Assembly: GCF_030142075.1 (NCBI RefSeq)
Contig: NZ_CP126241.1
Coordinates: forward strand, 2,480,001-2,544,000
Direction: 5' to 3'
Length of the DNA stretch: 64,000 nucleotides
Source: Arthrobacter sp. zg-Y20
Lineage (GTDB): Bacteria > Actinomycetota > Actinomycetes > Actinomycetales > Micrococcaceae
In this document: positions 18,210-26,648 of the stretch, one piece after another
How the letters are laid out: every line of letters begins with the position of its first letter
Numbering within the stretch: position 1 is the first letter of the stretch
Notes under the pieces: model-generated
What the model was told of the DNA's origin: nothing
Database searches by the model: none
Seen by the model: the letters and a program-made list of their open reading frames with translations, nothing else
Translations under genes and position numbers: made by a program

Positions 18210-19922
18210 TCAGCCGCCCGGGTACGTTGAAATATCCAGCACCCGCGCCTCCCATGGGCGCAGCAGGTGGTGATCACCGACGTCGCCGTAATTACCCAGC
18301 ACCAGTGTTCCGGTTTCGGCGTTGGACGGTATGCCGAGCTCATCGCCGGATACATTTCCCAGGACCAGCAGGGCCTGGTCCCCCCGCGTGCGCTTATACG
18401 CGAACAGTGTCGGGTGTTCGGGGTCCAGCATGCGGAAATCACCCAGCGACACCAGTGCCGATTCATGCCGGAGCTGAATCAGCCGCTGGTAATACCGGAA
18501 AACCGACTTCTCCGCCGCCCGGTCCGCTTCCACGCTGACCGCGGGATAGCTGGCGCCCAGCGGAATCCACGGCGTGGTTGCGCCGAACCCCGCATTCGGT
18601 CCGCCGGTCCACTGCATGGGGGTCCGAGCGTTGTCCCGGCTCATCCGCCGCAGGGCTTCCAGCGCCGCCTGCCGGTCCATGCCCTGCTCCAGCGCCTCGG
18701 CATAGTAGTTCAGCGATTCCACGTCCCGGTACTGATCGATCGAGGTGAACCCGGCACTGGTCATGCCGATCTCTTCGCCCTGGAAGACGTAGGGCGTACC
18801 CCGCTGCAAATGCAGCAGGGTGGCCCACATGGTGGCCGATTCATACCGGTACCGGGCTTCGTCGCCGAAGCGGGAGACGACGCGCGGCTGGTCGTGGTTG
18901 CTCAGGTAGAGGCTGTTCCACCCCGTTTCCGCCAGGCCTCGCTGCCACCGGTTCCAACTGGTTTTCAGGTCCGCCAGGGACAGGGGGCGGTAGTCGAACT
19001 TCCCGCCCGGGCCCTGGTCCAGGCTCACGTGTTCGAACTGGAAAACCATGTCCAGTTCGTGCCGGCGGCGGTCCGTGTACAGCCGGGCCTGGTCCACCGT
19101 GGCCCCGGGGGTCTCCCCCACGGTCAGGTACTCCCCGTCACGCTCGCTAAAGACCCGCCGGTGCATCTCCTGCAGGTACTCGTGGATGCGCGGCCCGTTG
19201 ACGTAGTAGGGGCTGCCGTCGCCCCACACCCCGGAGGGTTCCGTCACTACCCCGTCCGGCAGCGCGGGGTCCTTGGAAATGAAGTTGATGACGTCCATGC
19301 GGAAGCCGTCCACCCCTTTGTCCAGCCACCAGTTCATCATTTCGTAGACCTTCTCCCGTACCCGGGAATGTTCCCAGTTCAGGTCCGGCTGCTGGGGCGC
19401 GAACAAGTGCAGGTAGTACTGGCGGGTGAGCTGGTCGTAGGTCCAGGCGGACCCGCCGAAGAGGGACCGCCAGTTGTTCGGTTCTGCGCCGGGCTCCCCG
19501 GGCTCGAAGCCCGGCCGCGCATCCCGCCACCAGTACCGGTCCCGTTTCCGGGAGCTGCGGGAAGACCGGGAGTCCACGAATCCGGGATACTCGCTGGAGG
19601 TGTGGTTGACCACGAGATCCATGACCAGTTTTATCCCCCGGTCGTGCAGCCCGCCGAGCAGTTCCTCAAACTGTTCATTGGTGCCGAAGAGCTCGTCGAT
19701 CCGGCGGTAGTCGCTGATGTCGTACCCGTTGTCGTACTGCGGGGACTGGTGGACCGGTGACAGCCAGACCACATCGATGCCAAGGTCTACGAGGTGGTCA
19801 AGGTGCTCGATGATGCCGCCGATATCACCGACCCCGTCCCCGGTGGAGTCGGCAAAGCTGCGTGGATAGATCTGGTAGACGACGGCGTTTGCCCACCAGG
19901 CAGGACGGTTGGGATTCTCCAT
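18210..19922 (-). CDS. GH13 alpha-glucosidase (oligo-1,6-glucosidase type)
   Basis: A 570-residue cytoplasmic glycoside hydrolase that cleaves glucose from short alpha-glucosides. GH13 blocks: DLVVNHTS, GFRMDVINF (nucleophile Asp, about residue 209), YLTVGETPG (acid/base Glu, about 271) and SNHDQPR (about 341). The C-terminal beta domain follows. Start ATG 19922 is chosen because AAAGGAC is correctly placed and the product begins with the typical WWANAVVYQIYPRSF; the frame stays open 19 codons further upstream. No signal peptide and no sugar transporter alongside. Confidence 0.93.
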   Translation of the reverse strand: MENPNRPAWWANAVVYQIYPRSFADSTGDGVGDIGGIIEHLDHLVDLGIDVVWLSPVHQSPQYDNGYDISDYRRIDELFGTNEQFEELLGGLHDRGIKLVMDLVVNHTSSEYPGFVDSRSSRSSRKRDRYWWRDARPGFEPGEPGAEPNNWRSLFGGSAWTYDQLTRQYYLHLFAPQQPDLNWEHSRVREKVYEMMNWWLDKGVDGFRMDVINFISKDPALPDGVVTEPSGVWGDGSPYYVNGPRIHEYLQEMHRRVFSERDGEYLTVGETPGATVDQARLYTDRRRHELDMVFQFEHVSLDQGPGGKFDYRPLSLADLKTSWNRWQRGLAETGWNSLYLSNHDQPRVVSRFGDEARYRYESATMWATLLHLQRGTPYVFQGEEIGMTSAGFTSIDQYRDVESLNYYAEALEQGMDRQAALEALRRMSRDNARTPMQWTGGPNAGFGATTPWIPLGASYPAVSVEADRAAEKSVFRYYQRLIQLRHESALVSLGDFRMLDPEHPTLFAYKRTRGDQALLVLGNVSGDELGIPSNAETGTLVLGNYGDVGDHHLLRPWEARVLDISTYPGG

Positions 19923-19951
19923 GGACGTCCGTCCTTTCACAGTGTCCCAGC

Positions 19952-19957
19952 ATTTTA
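19952..19957 (-). promoter_or_regulatory. Candidate -10 element of the alpha-glucosidase gene
   Basis: TAAAAT on the minus strand, about 30 bases upstream of the start codon; no convincing -35 is seen, so it may need an activator. Confidence 0.35.
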
Positions 19958-20100
19958 CTTCCCGGTATCCGGCCAGCACAGGGCTGCCGGACGTTACGGG
20001 GCCGGCTGGGCGGGGGACGGCCTTTTCGCTTGAACGGGCACCGGCACGACACTAACGTTGGCGCTGCAGAGGGGTCCCGCGCGGGCGCTTCCTCACAACT

Positions 20101-20110
20101 CAAACGTTTG
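20101..20110. promoter_or_regulatory. Palindrome CAAACGTTTG (possible LacI-type operator)
   Basis: A perfect 10-bp palindrome centred on CG, with partial outer symmetry (ACT/GGAGT), 11 bases upstream of the DUF1269 start and in the divergent region shared with the alpha-glucosidase gene. LacI-family operators often have such a CG centre. No LacI gene is in the window. Confidence 0.3.
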
Positions 20111-20121
20111 GAGTAACTGCC

Positions 20122-20622
20122 ATGGCAACACTTACCGTTTGGAAATTCTCCGATTCCGGGGCCGCGGAACGCGCCACGGACACCCTTGCAAGCCTGCAGT
20201 CCCAGGGGCTGATCAACGTGCAGGATGAAGCAATCGTCACGTGGCCCCGGGACAAAAAGAAGCCGAAGACCATCCAGGAACACAACTTGGTCGGAGCCGG
20301 CGCCCTGGGTGGAGGGTTCTGGGGACTGCTGTTCGGCCTGATTTTCTTTGTGCCGCTGATCGGCGCCGCGGTGGGCGCGGCCGTGGGCGCACTGTCCGCG
20401 TCCATGGTGGACGTGGGCATCAGTGATGACTTTATTGCCCGGATCCGCCAGGAAGTTACTCCCGGAACGTCGGCGCTGTTCGTTCTTTCCTCCGACGCCG
20501 TTGAAGACCGCGTAGCGGACGCCTTCAAGGGCTATGAGGGCATGAAGCTGATCTACACGAATCTCTCGAAGGACGAGGAAGAAAACCTCCGGGCGGCATT
20601 CTCCGAGGCAACCCCCGCATAG
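20122..20622 (+). CDS. DUF1269-family membrane-associated protein
   Basis: A 166-residue protein. The layout is typical of DUF1269: a ferredoxin-like N-terminal region (MATLTVWKFSD; VQDEAIVTWPRD), a Gly-rich hydrophobic hairpin at about 58-95 (GAGALGGGFWGLLFGL, then GAAVGAAVGAL), and a C-terminal region with SALFVLSSDAVEDR. Its function is not known. ATG 20122 with TTGGAG upstream. Shares a strong terminator with the convergent MarR gene. Confidence 0.85.
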   Translation: MATLTVWKFSDSGAAERATDTLASLQSQGLINVQDEAIVTWPRDKKKPKTIQEHNLVGAGALGGGFWGLLFGLIFFVPLIGAAVGAAVGALSASMVDVGISDDFIARIRQEVTPGTSALFVLSSDAVEDRVADAFKGYEGMKLIYTNLSKDEEENLRAAFSEATPA

Positions 20623-20654
20623 CGGGCAAGGCAGCGCGCGCCTACCGCGCGGCC

Positions 20655-20690
20655 GGAACGGGACGGCAGCCACGGCTGCCGTCCCGTTCC
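20655..20690. terminator. Bidirectional terminator hairpin
   Basis: A perfect 16-bp stem (20655-20670 with 20675-20690) with a CACG loop, lying four bases before the end of the convergent MarR gene. Very stable; no long T-run. Confidence 0.7.
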
Positions 20691-20694
20691 CCTG

Positions 20695-21144
20695 TCATGA
20701 GTTTCCGGGTTCCTCGTTAAACCTCTTGAGGGCCGCCAGGAAATCCTGCAGTTCCGCCTGGCTCCAGCCCCGGAGCCGGGACTTCACTGCGCTGCGCTGG
20801 ACGGAGAGGGACGTCTCCAGGCGCCGGAGCCCTTCATCAGTCACGTACAGCATCCGGCCGCGGCGCCCCTGCCCCTGTTCTTCCTCCCCGGCAGTGACGA
20901 GCGACAGGTCCGCCAGCGCGTGGAGCTGCCGGGAGACCGTGGAACGGTTCAGGGAAAACGCGGACGCGATGTCAGTGGCCCGGCAGCCGGGGTGGGCACC
21001 AATGAAGGACAGCAGCGAATGTTCCACCTGGGTTAGGGGCGCATTGATCCGCCGCGAGCGGGCCAGCGCCCGGCGGTAGATCGCTTCGATCTCGTCGTAG
21101 ACGCTGTCGACTGCATCATCTTGGGTTTCCTGCTTTTTCACCAC
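20695..21144 (-). CDS. MarR-family transcriptional repressor
   Basis: A 149-residue winged-helix regulator. Dimer helix (YDEIEAIYRRALARSRR), recognition part CRATDIASAFSLNRSTVSRQLHALAD and wing GQGRRGRMLYVTDEG are typical of MarR. It is divergent from a membrane-protein gene, and two related palindromes lie in the shared promoter region, so it very probably represses both itself and that gene, released by a small ligand. ATG/GTG at 21144. Confidence 0.9.
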   Translation of the reverse strand: MVKKQETQDDAVDSVYDEIEAIYRRALARSRRINAPLTQVEHSLLSFIGAHPGCRATDIASAFSLNRSTVSRQLHALADLSLVTAGEEEQGQGRRGRMLYVTDEGLRRLETSLSVQRSAVKSRLRGWSQAELQDFLAALKRFNEEPGNS

Positions 21145-21193
21145 GTATCCAACCTACCCTCCCGGCACCTAATCCTCCCGGCGGGAGCTGGCG

Positions 21194-21208
21194 GTTGCAT
21201 TATGCAAC
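21194..21208. promoter_or_regulatory. MarR operator, site 1 (perfect palindrome)
   Basis: GTTGCATTATGCAAC is a perfect 7-1-7 inverted repeat. On the minus strand it contains CATAAT, which can act as the -10 element of the MarR gene itself, so binding would block its own transcription. Confidence 0.75.
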
Positions 21209-21226
21209 AATGGTGTGTTCACCAAA

Positions 21227-21241
21227 GTTGCATAACGCAAC
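21227..21241. promoter_or_regulatory. MarR operator, site 2
   Basis: GTTGCATAACGCAAC is the same 15-bp palindrome with one mismatch. Centre-to-centre distance to site 1 is 33 bp, about three helical turns, so both dimers face the same side of the DNA. CATAAC within it may serve the rightward promoter. Confidence 0.72.
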
Positions 21242-21286
21242 ACTGCGGCGGTGCTCCGCTGCGCTTCTTCTGCTTCGAGAGGTTCC

Positions 21287-22489
21287 ATGTCCGACCCCCA
21301 TTCCGGCCCCGATCTATCCGACGGCTCCCCCCGCTCCACCGAACTCGTGCTGGCAGAAACGGTGCCGGCAACAGTCCCCGGCGCCGCTGCATCACCCGCA
21401 CCCGATGCACACGTCGCACCACCCGCGGCCCGCCATACGGAGCGCCGGGCCCAGTATGGACGCCGCGGGTCGGTCCCCGACGCCGGTTTCTGGCGCTCAC
21501 TGGGAGCCCACATCCTGATCCCGTTCTTCCTTGCGGCGGGAATGGGGTTGGCCTACCTCGGCGCCTTCCACGAACCGGAGCCCCGCCATCTCGCCGTCGC
21601 CGTGGTGGGAACCGGCGCGCAGGCAGAGGTCTTCGCCCAGCGGTTGAACGACTCGGCACCCGACAAGCTGGACGTACGCACGGTTCCCGATGCCGGGGAA
21701 GCGCGGCGCCTGATTACCGACCGCGATATCTCCGTGGCCTACGAAACCGGATCGGACTACGCCACTCTGTACGTCTCCACGGCCGGTTCCGCCACCACGG
21801 CAGAAGTAGCCAAGAAGATCTTCCTTCCCCTTGCCTACGAGTCGGAAAAACCGCTTCAGGTGGTGGATGTCGTACCCACCAACGAACACGATCCCACCTC
21901 GCAGGGACTGTTCTTCCTGCTCGTGGCCATGAGCGTGGGCGGCTACTCCAGCGCCGTGGCGATCTCCGCCGTCGCAGGCCGCATCAGCGTCCTGTGGCGG
22001 GCTGCGGTTGCCCTGGCGTCCTCCGCAGTGATCGCCGCGATGGGCGTCATCATTGCCGGACCCGTTTACGGCGTCATCGAGCACAGCCACTGGGGGATCT
22101 GGCTGTTGACCTGGCTTTACGTGGCCACGATCACCCTTCTCGGCGTCGCAATGTACCCGATGCTGCGGAAGTGGACCACCCCCACGCTGACCCTGTTGTT
22201 CGTGATGCTCAACTTCACCAGTTCCGGGGGCATCTTCACCTTTGAGACGGTCCCCCCGTTCTTCGCTGCCCTCGGGTCATTCTGGAACGGGGCGGCCTGG
22301 CTGCATGCGGCGCAGGGCCTCGTGTACTTCCCCGGGCAGGCCTTTGGCACCGACCTGCTGAAACTGGCCATCTGGCTCGCCGCCGGCGCCGGCCTGCTGG
22401 CGCTGACCCACCTGTGGAGCGTCCGCCGCACGCGGCTTGCCGATGAGCTTGCCCGCGCACGGGAGGACGAAGAGGGCCTGGCCGCGTAG
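21287..22489 (+). CDS. DUF3533/YhgE-Pip-like multi-pass membrane protein (MarR-controlled exporter-like)
   Basis: A 400-residue protein. A cytoplasmic Pro/Ala-rich tail (about 60 residues) is followed by one membrane segment (HILIPFFLAAGMGLAYLGAF), a large external domain (about residues 95-200) and a C-terminal block of five to six membrane segments from about 205 on. This is the layout of ABC-2/YhgE-Pip-like permeases without an ATPase. ATG 21287 has GAGAGG upstream; the frame opens slightly earlier, inside the operator. Paired with a MarR repressor, so probably a drug- or lipid-responsive export component; the substrate is unknown. Confidence 0.8.
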   Translation: MSDPHSGPDLSDGSPRSTELVLAETVPATVPGAAASPAPDAHVAPPAARHTERRAQYGRRGSVPDAGFWRSLGAHILIPFFLAAGMGLAYLGAFHEPEPRHLAVAVVGTGAQAEVFAQRLNDSAPDKLDVRTVPDAGEARRLITDRDISVAYETGSDYATLYVSTAGSATTAEVAKKIFLPLAYESEKPLQVVDVVPTNEHDPTSQGLFFLLVAMSVGGYSSAVAISAVAGRISVLWRAAVALASSAVIAAMGVIIAGPVYGVIEHSHWGIWLLTWLYVATITLLGVAMYPMLRKWTTPTLTLLFVMLNFTSSGGIFTFETVPPFFAALGSFWNGAAWLHAAQGLVYFPGQAFGTDLLKLAIWLAAGAGLLALTHLWSVRRTRLADELARAREDEEGLAA

Positions 22490-22506
22490 CACCTCATTAC
22501 AGCGAA

Positions 22507-22561
22507 GCGGGGCCGTTTCCGGGGACTGACAGCATCCCCGGGACGGCCCCGCACGTTTTTT
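22507..22561 (+). terminator. Rho-independent terminator
   Basis: GCGGGGCCG... pairs with ...CGGCCCCGC over about 18 positions with a 9-base loop, then ACG and six T. Ends the MarR-controlled membrane protein gene. Confidence 0.85.
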
Positions 22562-22579
22562 CCGCGTATCGTTTAACCG

Positions 22580-22966
22580 ATGACTACACGACGCCAGGCC
22601 GCACAGATCCTCGATATTCCACTGGAAATGGCGACGCGCCACGGCATTCCGGCACGTCTCAGCGACTCCGAACTGGCGCAGCTGCAGGCCAACCCGCCGG
22701 GATGGCTGGTGCAGTCCCGCGCCAACCGCACCGGAAAACGGCCGGTCTGGGTAACGCTGACGTGCACGGTCTGCGGGTACACGGAAACGGCACGGCCCAA
22801 GAAATGGTGGCCGGAATTTACGTTCCTGGCCTGCTTCGACCACAGCGTCCGGGAACTGCCGGAACTGGCCCCGGGCGCCGTACGCAGCGAATACGAGGGC
22901 GTGGGCTCCCGGTTCATCGGCGTCGTCGACTCGCCCGTGGAGCAGCCCCGGGGTGAAGGGGCCTAG
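22580..22966 (+). CDS. DUF5997-like small protein
   Basis: A 128-residue protein. It begins like a short helix-turn-helix (RRQAAQILDIPLEMATRHGIP) and has a basic central part (SRANRTGKRPVW) and a Cys pair (TCTVCGY). I recognise it as the actinobacterial DUF5997 type, which often neighbours LysR-like genes, but none is here. Function unknown. ATG 22580. Its 3' end overlaps the convergent next gene by four bases. Confidence 0.7.
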   Translation: MTTRRQAAQILDIPLEMATRHGIPARLSDSELAQLQANPPGWLVQSRANRTGKRPVWVTLTCTVCGYTETARPKKWWPEFTFLACFDHSVRELPELAPGAVRSEYEGVGSRFIGVVDSPVEQPRGEGA

Positions 22967-23595
22967 CGGGAAGCGCTCAGGCCCGTTCTGGCCATCGCAT
23001 CGGTGTACGCTGCCCGCATGTCATCCAGGGCCTCCTGCTGCCGCTCAGCCGTGGCGCCGAACGAGCGTCCGGAAAGTGAACGGGCCTTGTAAACCTTGAT
23101 GCTGCGGCGGTAGATCATGCGGTTTTCGGTTTTGAGGAACGTTGCCGCCAGCCGCTGGGCTTCGGTACCGTGCGCTACGATCACCGATGCCCGCGGTACC
23201 AGGGCCAGGAAGCGCAGAAGCGGCCGCAACCCTTCCTGCACCTGTTCCTTGGTCAGCTTGCCGTTAGGCTCACCGGGCACGTGCCAGGGGTAGGTATTCC
23301 ACGGCATCACGAACTCGGGACGTAGCCCGGCCTGCCAGTGGACGCCCAGCAGCCTGGCCATGGCCTCGTTATCGCCGGCCGTAATGAAACCGGACTCATG
23401 GGCTTCGCCGATGTTGGAGAAGAGGCTGACGATGCGGCACTCGCCGATATCGTGCATGGGGTCGATGTACGGGACCTGGCTGCCGGGCTTCATCTCGGCC
23501 AGCGAGTCGCAAAGCTGGTTCACGTCCGCAACATTGGGGTCGTACCGTCGGTTCCAAAGGTCATCATGCTGGGATTCAACTGCCGGGCTTTGCAT
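22963..23595 (-). CDS. Uracil-DNA-glycosylase-like hypothetical protein
   Basis: A 210-residue protein. Features suggesting the UDG superfamily fold are VPYIDP near residue 41, RIVSLFSNIG (in the place of motif A), MPWNTYPWH (about 97) and ASVIVAHGTEAQRLA (in the place of motif B). The catalytic GE-x-PG of family 4/5 enzymes is not seen, so activity is uncertain. ATG 23595; AGGAG is 12 bases upstream, somewhat far. A TATAAC hexamer on the minus strand lies about 40 bases upstream. It is a single gene downstream of ssrA on the same strand. Confidence 0.6.
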   Translation of the reverse strand: MQSPAVESQHDDLWNRRYDPNVADVNQLCDSLAEMKPGSQVPYIDPMHDIGECRIVSLFSNIGEAHESGFITAGDNEAMARLLGVHWQAGLRPEFVMPWNTYPWHVPGEPNGKLTKEQVQEGLRPLLRFLALVPRASVIVAHGTEAQRLAATFLKTENRMIYRRSIKVYKARSLSGRSFGATAERQQEALDDMRAAYTDAMARTGLSASR

Positions 23596-23788
23596 AAGGT
23601 GGTGCGTCTCCTACAAGGTCTTCCGACCGGTTATATCGCCCGCCCCGGGTCCTGCCGGCGCGGGTAGTGCGTTAGTGCAAGTTTACCAATGCAGCCCCGC
23701 TTGCCCGGCGGGAAAAAGCCCGTCGGCAGGCTAAACCCCTCGGGTGTGAGAAATGACTCCCCAAGGCAGCGCGTAAACCCTTAAACAC

Positions 23789-23822
23789 AGAGCGGGAAGC
23801 GTCCGGAGACGCTTCCCGCTCT
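23789..23822 (-). terminator. Terminator of ssrA
   Basis: A perfect 15-bp stem (23789-23803 with 23808-23822), four-base loop, followed on the minus strand by GTGTTTA. It lies 45 bases beyond the tmRNA 3' end. Confidence 0.8.
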
Positions 23823-23866
23823 GAGGCAACTCCCAGTGCAGCGTTTCTGCCCATTGGGACCTTCAG

Positions 23867-24235
23867 TGGAGATGGGGGGAATCGAACCCCCGTCCGATGT
23901 CGCTTTGTCAGGGCTTCTCCGGGCGCAGTCTGCAGCGGATTTTCTCGGTCCCAGCCATCACGCAGACAAGTGGCTGATCCGGACCCAGCCGTCTAAAAGT
24001 CCCGAACACCCCAACGGCGAAGGTGTTCAGCAGTGGCCCTCTAAATGACGCCAGGCACCGGGGCGAGAGCATCCCCGGGCTGACGGACTATGCCTTACTG
24101 CTTAGGCAGCAAGAGCGAAGTCAGTGCGCTTTGATTCGGCACTTATTGGTTTACAGAGATCGTTAACGAGATAACCCTGTATCCTCGGCCCGCTTCCCCT
24201 GTCTCAACAAAACATCGTCGAAACCGGTCATCCCC
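23867..24235 (-). ncRNA. ssrA: Transfer-messenger RNA (tmRNA)
   Basis: About 369 bases. The 5' end GGGGATG pairs with the 3' end CATCTCC to form the acceptor stem; the T-arm reads GGACGGGGGTTCGATTCCCCCC. The tag open frame on the minus strand (24140-24102) encodes AESKRTDFALAA followed by TAA, a Micrococcaceae-type degradation tag. CCA is not encoded and must be added. Together with SmpB, encoded 420 bases upstream, it frees stalled ribosomes and marks the truncated product for proteolysis. The ends are placed from pairing and should be right within a few bases. Confidence 0.96.
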
Positions 24236-24272
24236 TTATTGAGTTGCCAATCCGGCCGAAGCCGGAACACCT

Positions 24273-24278
24273 ATTGTA
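24273..24278 (-). promoter_or_regulatory. -10 element of ssrA
   Basis: TACAAT on the minus strand, 38 bases upstream of the mature 5' end, leaving a short leader for RNase P to remove. No clear -35. Confidence 0.55.
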
Positions 24279-24300
24279 GCGCATGCGGCGCCGGCGGTGC

Positions 24301-24660
24301 TCAGAAGGTGATGCCGAAGACCACCACGGGCGCCCGCCAGACGATCAGCAGGACCCAGGAGAGCGCCACGAAAAACACGGACAGGATGCTCAGCGCCGTC
24401 ATGCCTGCAGCCTTGCGGCGGAAGGCCCAGAGGAACAGCGCCACGTTGGCCAGGACCAGCGCCGGCGCCGCCCATACCAGAAGGTGCGCCAGATAGAGGT
24501 AATAGACCGCGAAGAACGGCACCACTACCAGGATGACCACCGGCACTACGGCCAGCACGATCAAAAGGTCAATGACGGCAACCGCCCAGGTCCAAACCGG
24601 CTTGCGGGCCGATGCTTCCTCAGCGGTTTCTTCCTGTGCTTCCCAGAACGTGCCGCTCAT
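24301..24660 (-). CDS. Small four-helix membrane protein of unknown function
   Basis: A 119-residue protein with four hydrophobic segments (about 22-40, 43-61, 64-80 and 87-110) and a short acidic N-tail. No family recognised. Its start overlaps the smpB stop by four bases (ATGA), so it is the last protein gene of the ftsEX-smpB operon and lies just upstream of ssrA. No enzymatic motif is seen. Confidence 0.75.
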   Translation of the reverse strand: MSGTFWEAQEETAEEASARKPVWTWAVAVIDLLIVLAVVPVVILVVVPFFAVYYLYLAHLLVWAAPALVLANVALFLWAFRRKAAGMTALSILSVFFVALSWVLLIVWRAPVVVFGITF

Positions 24661-25130
24661 GCGCCGCGGTTCTTGTCCCGCATGGCACGCAGGGCCTCGC
24701 GGTTGTCCTGCTTTTCCCGCAGGGTTTGGCGCTTGTCGTACTCGCGCTTACCGCGGGCGACGGCTATTTCGACTTTTGCCCGTCCGTCCAGGAAATAGAG
24801 CTGCAGCGGCACAATGGTGAAACCCGACTCGCTGGTCTTGCGCATGATCTTTTCCAGCTGCTCCCGGTGCAGCAGAAGCTTACGGCGGCGGCGCGCTGAA
24901 TGGTTCGTCCAGCTGCCGTTGAGGTACTCCGGAATGTAGGCAGCTTCGAGCCACAGTTCGCCGTTGTAGAAGGTGGCAAATCCGTCCACCAGCGAGGCCC
25001 TGCCCTCGCGCAGCGACTTGACCTCGGTGCCCATCAATACCATTCCGGCCTCGTAGGTATCGAGGATTTCGTAGTCATGCCTGGCCTTGCGATTGGTGGC
25101 CACTACCTTCCGGCCACTTTCCTTAGGCAC
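24657..25130 (-). CDS. smpB: SsrA-binding protein SmpB
   Basis: A 157-residue tmRNA partner that brings tmRNA to stalled ribosomes. Blocks: [29 protein letters not shown], the central [13 protein letters not shown], and a basic C-tail ([17 protein letters not shown]) that mimics the anticodon region in the empty A site. GTG start 25130. Gene order with ssrA is conserved in many bacteria. Confidence 0.96.
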   Translation of the reverse strand: MPKESGRKVVATNRKARHDYEILDTYEAGMVLMGTEVKSLREGRASLVDGFATFYNGELWLEAAYIPEYLNGSWTNHSARRRRKLLLHREQLEKIMRKTSESGFTIVPLQLYFLDGRAKVEIAVARGKREYDKRQTLREKQDNREALRAMRDKNRGA

Positions 25131-25174
25131 GGGGCAACTCCTTAGTAGGTTGAAACGAAAGTTCCATTGTAGGC

Positions 25175-26575
25175 CTACAGGAGTGACATCGGGTCAACCG
25201 GGTTACCGTTCAGGATGGTCTCGAAGTGCAGGTGGCAGCCCTGGGCGTTTCCGGTCTGGCCGATGTAACCGATCAGCTGGCCGGCGTTGACCCACTGGCC
25301 CTGGGCAACAACGTACTGGGTCATGTGGTAGTAATTCGTGGCCAGGACGTTGCCGCCCACCACTCCGTGATTGAGCACCACGTAGTTACCCGCGCCGATC
25401 ATTTCCGACTGATTAGTTGACGGAACGGCCCGCCAGACCTCTCCGGCCGCGGCAGCATAGATAGGGGCTCCGCACCCGCCGGCAAAGTCGGTGCCCGCAT
25501 GCAGGTAGCCGCCCTTGCCGTAGAAGTCGATGGTTCCGGCAGGGGTCGCCCGCCATCCGAAGCCGGAAGAAATGGGTGCATTCATCACCGGATACCGCAG
25601 CCCGAAGGATGCCGAGGGGGCGCTTGGTGCCGGCATCTGCTGCGGGGCGCCGCCGCCTCCCCCGGCAGCGGCCGCGCGGTTGGCGGCATCAATCCGTGCC
25701 TGTTCGCGCTGCCGGTATTCCTCCAGCAGGACCCGCTGCCGCTCGGCAATATCGGCGTTGATCTGCGCGCTTTCCTGCTCCAGGTTGGCCATCTGCGCTT
25801 GGAGCTTCGGCTTCTGGGCCTCCAGTTCCTGGTTCATGGCCGCGGTTTGTGCGATGAGGCCGTCGACCTTTTCCTTTTCGACTGCTGCAGCGTCCCGGGC
25901 CGACTGCTCGGCCTTCAGCGCTTCCTCTGCCTGTGCCTTCAGCTTGCTGATTTCTTCGGCCACGGCTGCAAGCCGGGCCTCTGAATTGACGTTGTTCGCA
26001 TTCTGCTGGGAGAGCTTCTCCACTGCGGCGTTCTGTCCCTTGAGCGCCTGCTCCGCCATGCCCAGGGAGTCCGACAGGCTGTCGGCACCCTTGGCGCCGA
26101 ACATCAGGGAAAGGGTGGAGGGAACTCCACCGTTCTTGTAGGCCTGGGAAGCGATCTGCCCAATGGCCTTTTCGGTGGCCGCGATGTCTTCGCGGTCCTT
26201 CTCGATCTGGGCGGTAATGGTTTTGTGTGTCTCCTGGGCAAGGGCCACGCGGTCGTTCAGTGCACTGACCTTGCCGGCAGCGCTGTCCACGCGTCCCTCG
26301 GCGTCGGCCAGGGACTGCTGGGCGGCAGGCAGCTGGCCCTGGTAGATGTTCAGCTTGGCCACGGTTTCGGCAATGTCTTCGCCAAGGTACTCGTAGGTCT
26401 GCTGGACCTTCTGCTTTTCGGCCTCGACGCCTGCCAGCCGGTTTTCCAAGTCATCAGCGTTGGCAGCAGGCCCGGTGAAGGCCACCGAAAAGGTCAGGGT
26501 GAGGAGAACGGCAGCGGCCGCAGCCGCGCGTGCTGCGGGAGCACGCCCGGGACGTTTTGGGACAGCATTATCCAT
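25175..26575 (-). CDS. Secreted coiled-coil M23 peptidase (FtsEX-activated murein hydrolase, EnvC/RipC-like role)
   Basis: A 466-residue protein: basic N-terminus and hydrophobic signal segment ([13 protein letters not shown]), coiled coil at about 45-285, a Gly/Pro linker, then a LytM/M23 domain with HAGTDF (zinc His and Asp), and HLHFE (second zinc and catalytic His). All metal ligands are present, so it should cleave peptidoglycan itself. The coiled coil is the part that meets the FtsX loop in related systems (PcsB, RipC, EnvC). I chose ATG 26575 because GGAGAG precedes it and the signal peptide then starts properly; ATG 26644, only four bases after ftsX, would add 23 residues. Confidence 0.88.
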   Translation of the reverse strand: MDNAVPKRPGRAPAARAAAAAAVLLTLTFSVAFTGPAANADDLENRLAGVEAEKQKVQQTYEYLGEDIAETVAKLNIYQGQLPAAQQSLADAEGRVDSAAGKVSALNDRVALAQETHKTITAQIEKDREDIAATEKAIGQIASQAYKNGGVPSTLSLMFGAKGADSLSDSLGMAEQALKGQNAAVEKLSQQNANNVNSEARLAAVAEEISKLKAQAEEALKAEQSARDAAAVEKEKVDGLIAQTAAMNQELEAQKPKLQAQMANLEQESAQINADIAERQRVLLEEYRQREQARIDAANRAAAAGGGGGAPQQMPAPSAPSASFGLRYPVMNAPISSGFGWRATPAGTIDFYGKGGYLHAGTDFAGGCGAPIYAAAAGEVWRAVPSTNQSEMIGAGNYVVLNHGVVGGNVLATNYYHMTQYVVAQGQWVNAGQLIGYIGQTGNAQGCHLHFETILNGNPVDPMSLL

Positions 26576-26648
26576 TGACGAGACTCTCCATGTTCCTGCG
26601 GCTTCCGATCCTGCACCTTCGGTGCCGGCGCTTACTTGCTTCATGACT

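Noticed and set aside
23620-23790. Possible small RNA or tRNA between ssrA and the UDG-like gene
   Set aside because: Only a moderate hairpin (CCGGCGGG/CCCGTCGG near 23707-23731) is visible; no cloverleaf or conserved RNA pattern.
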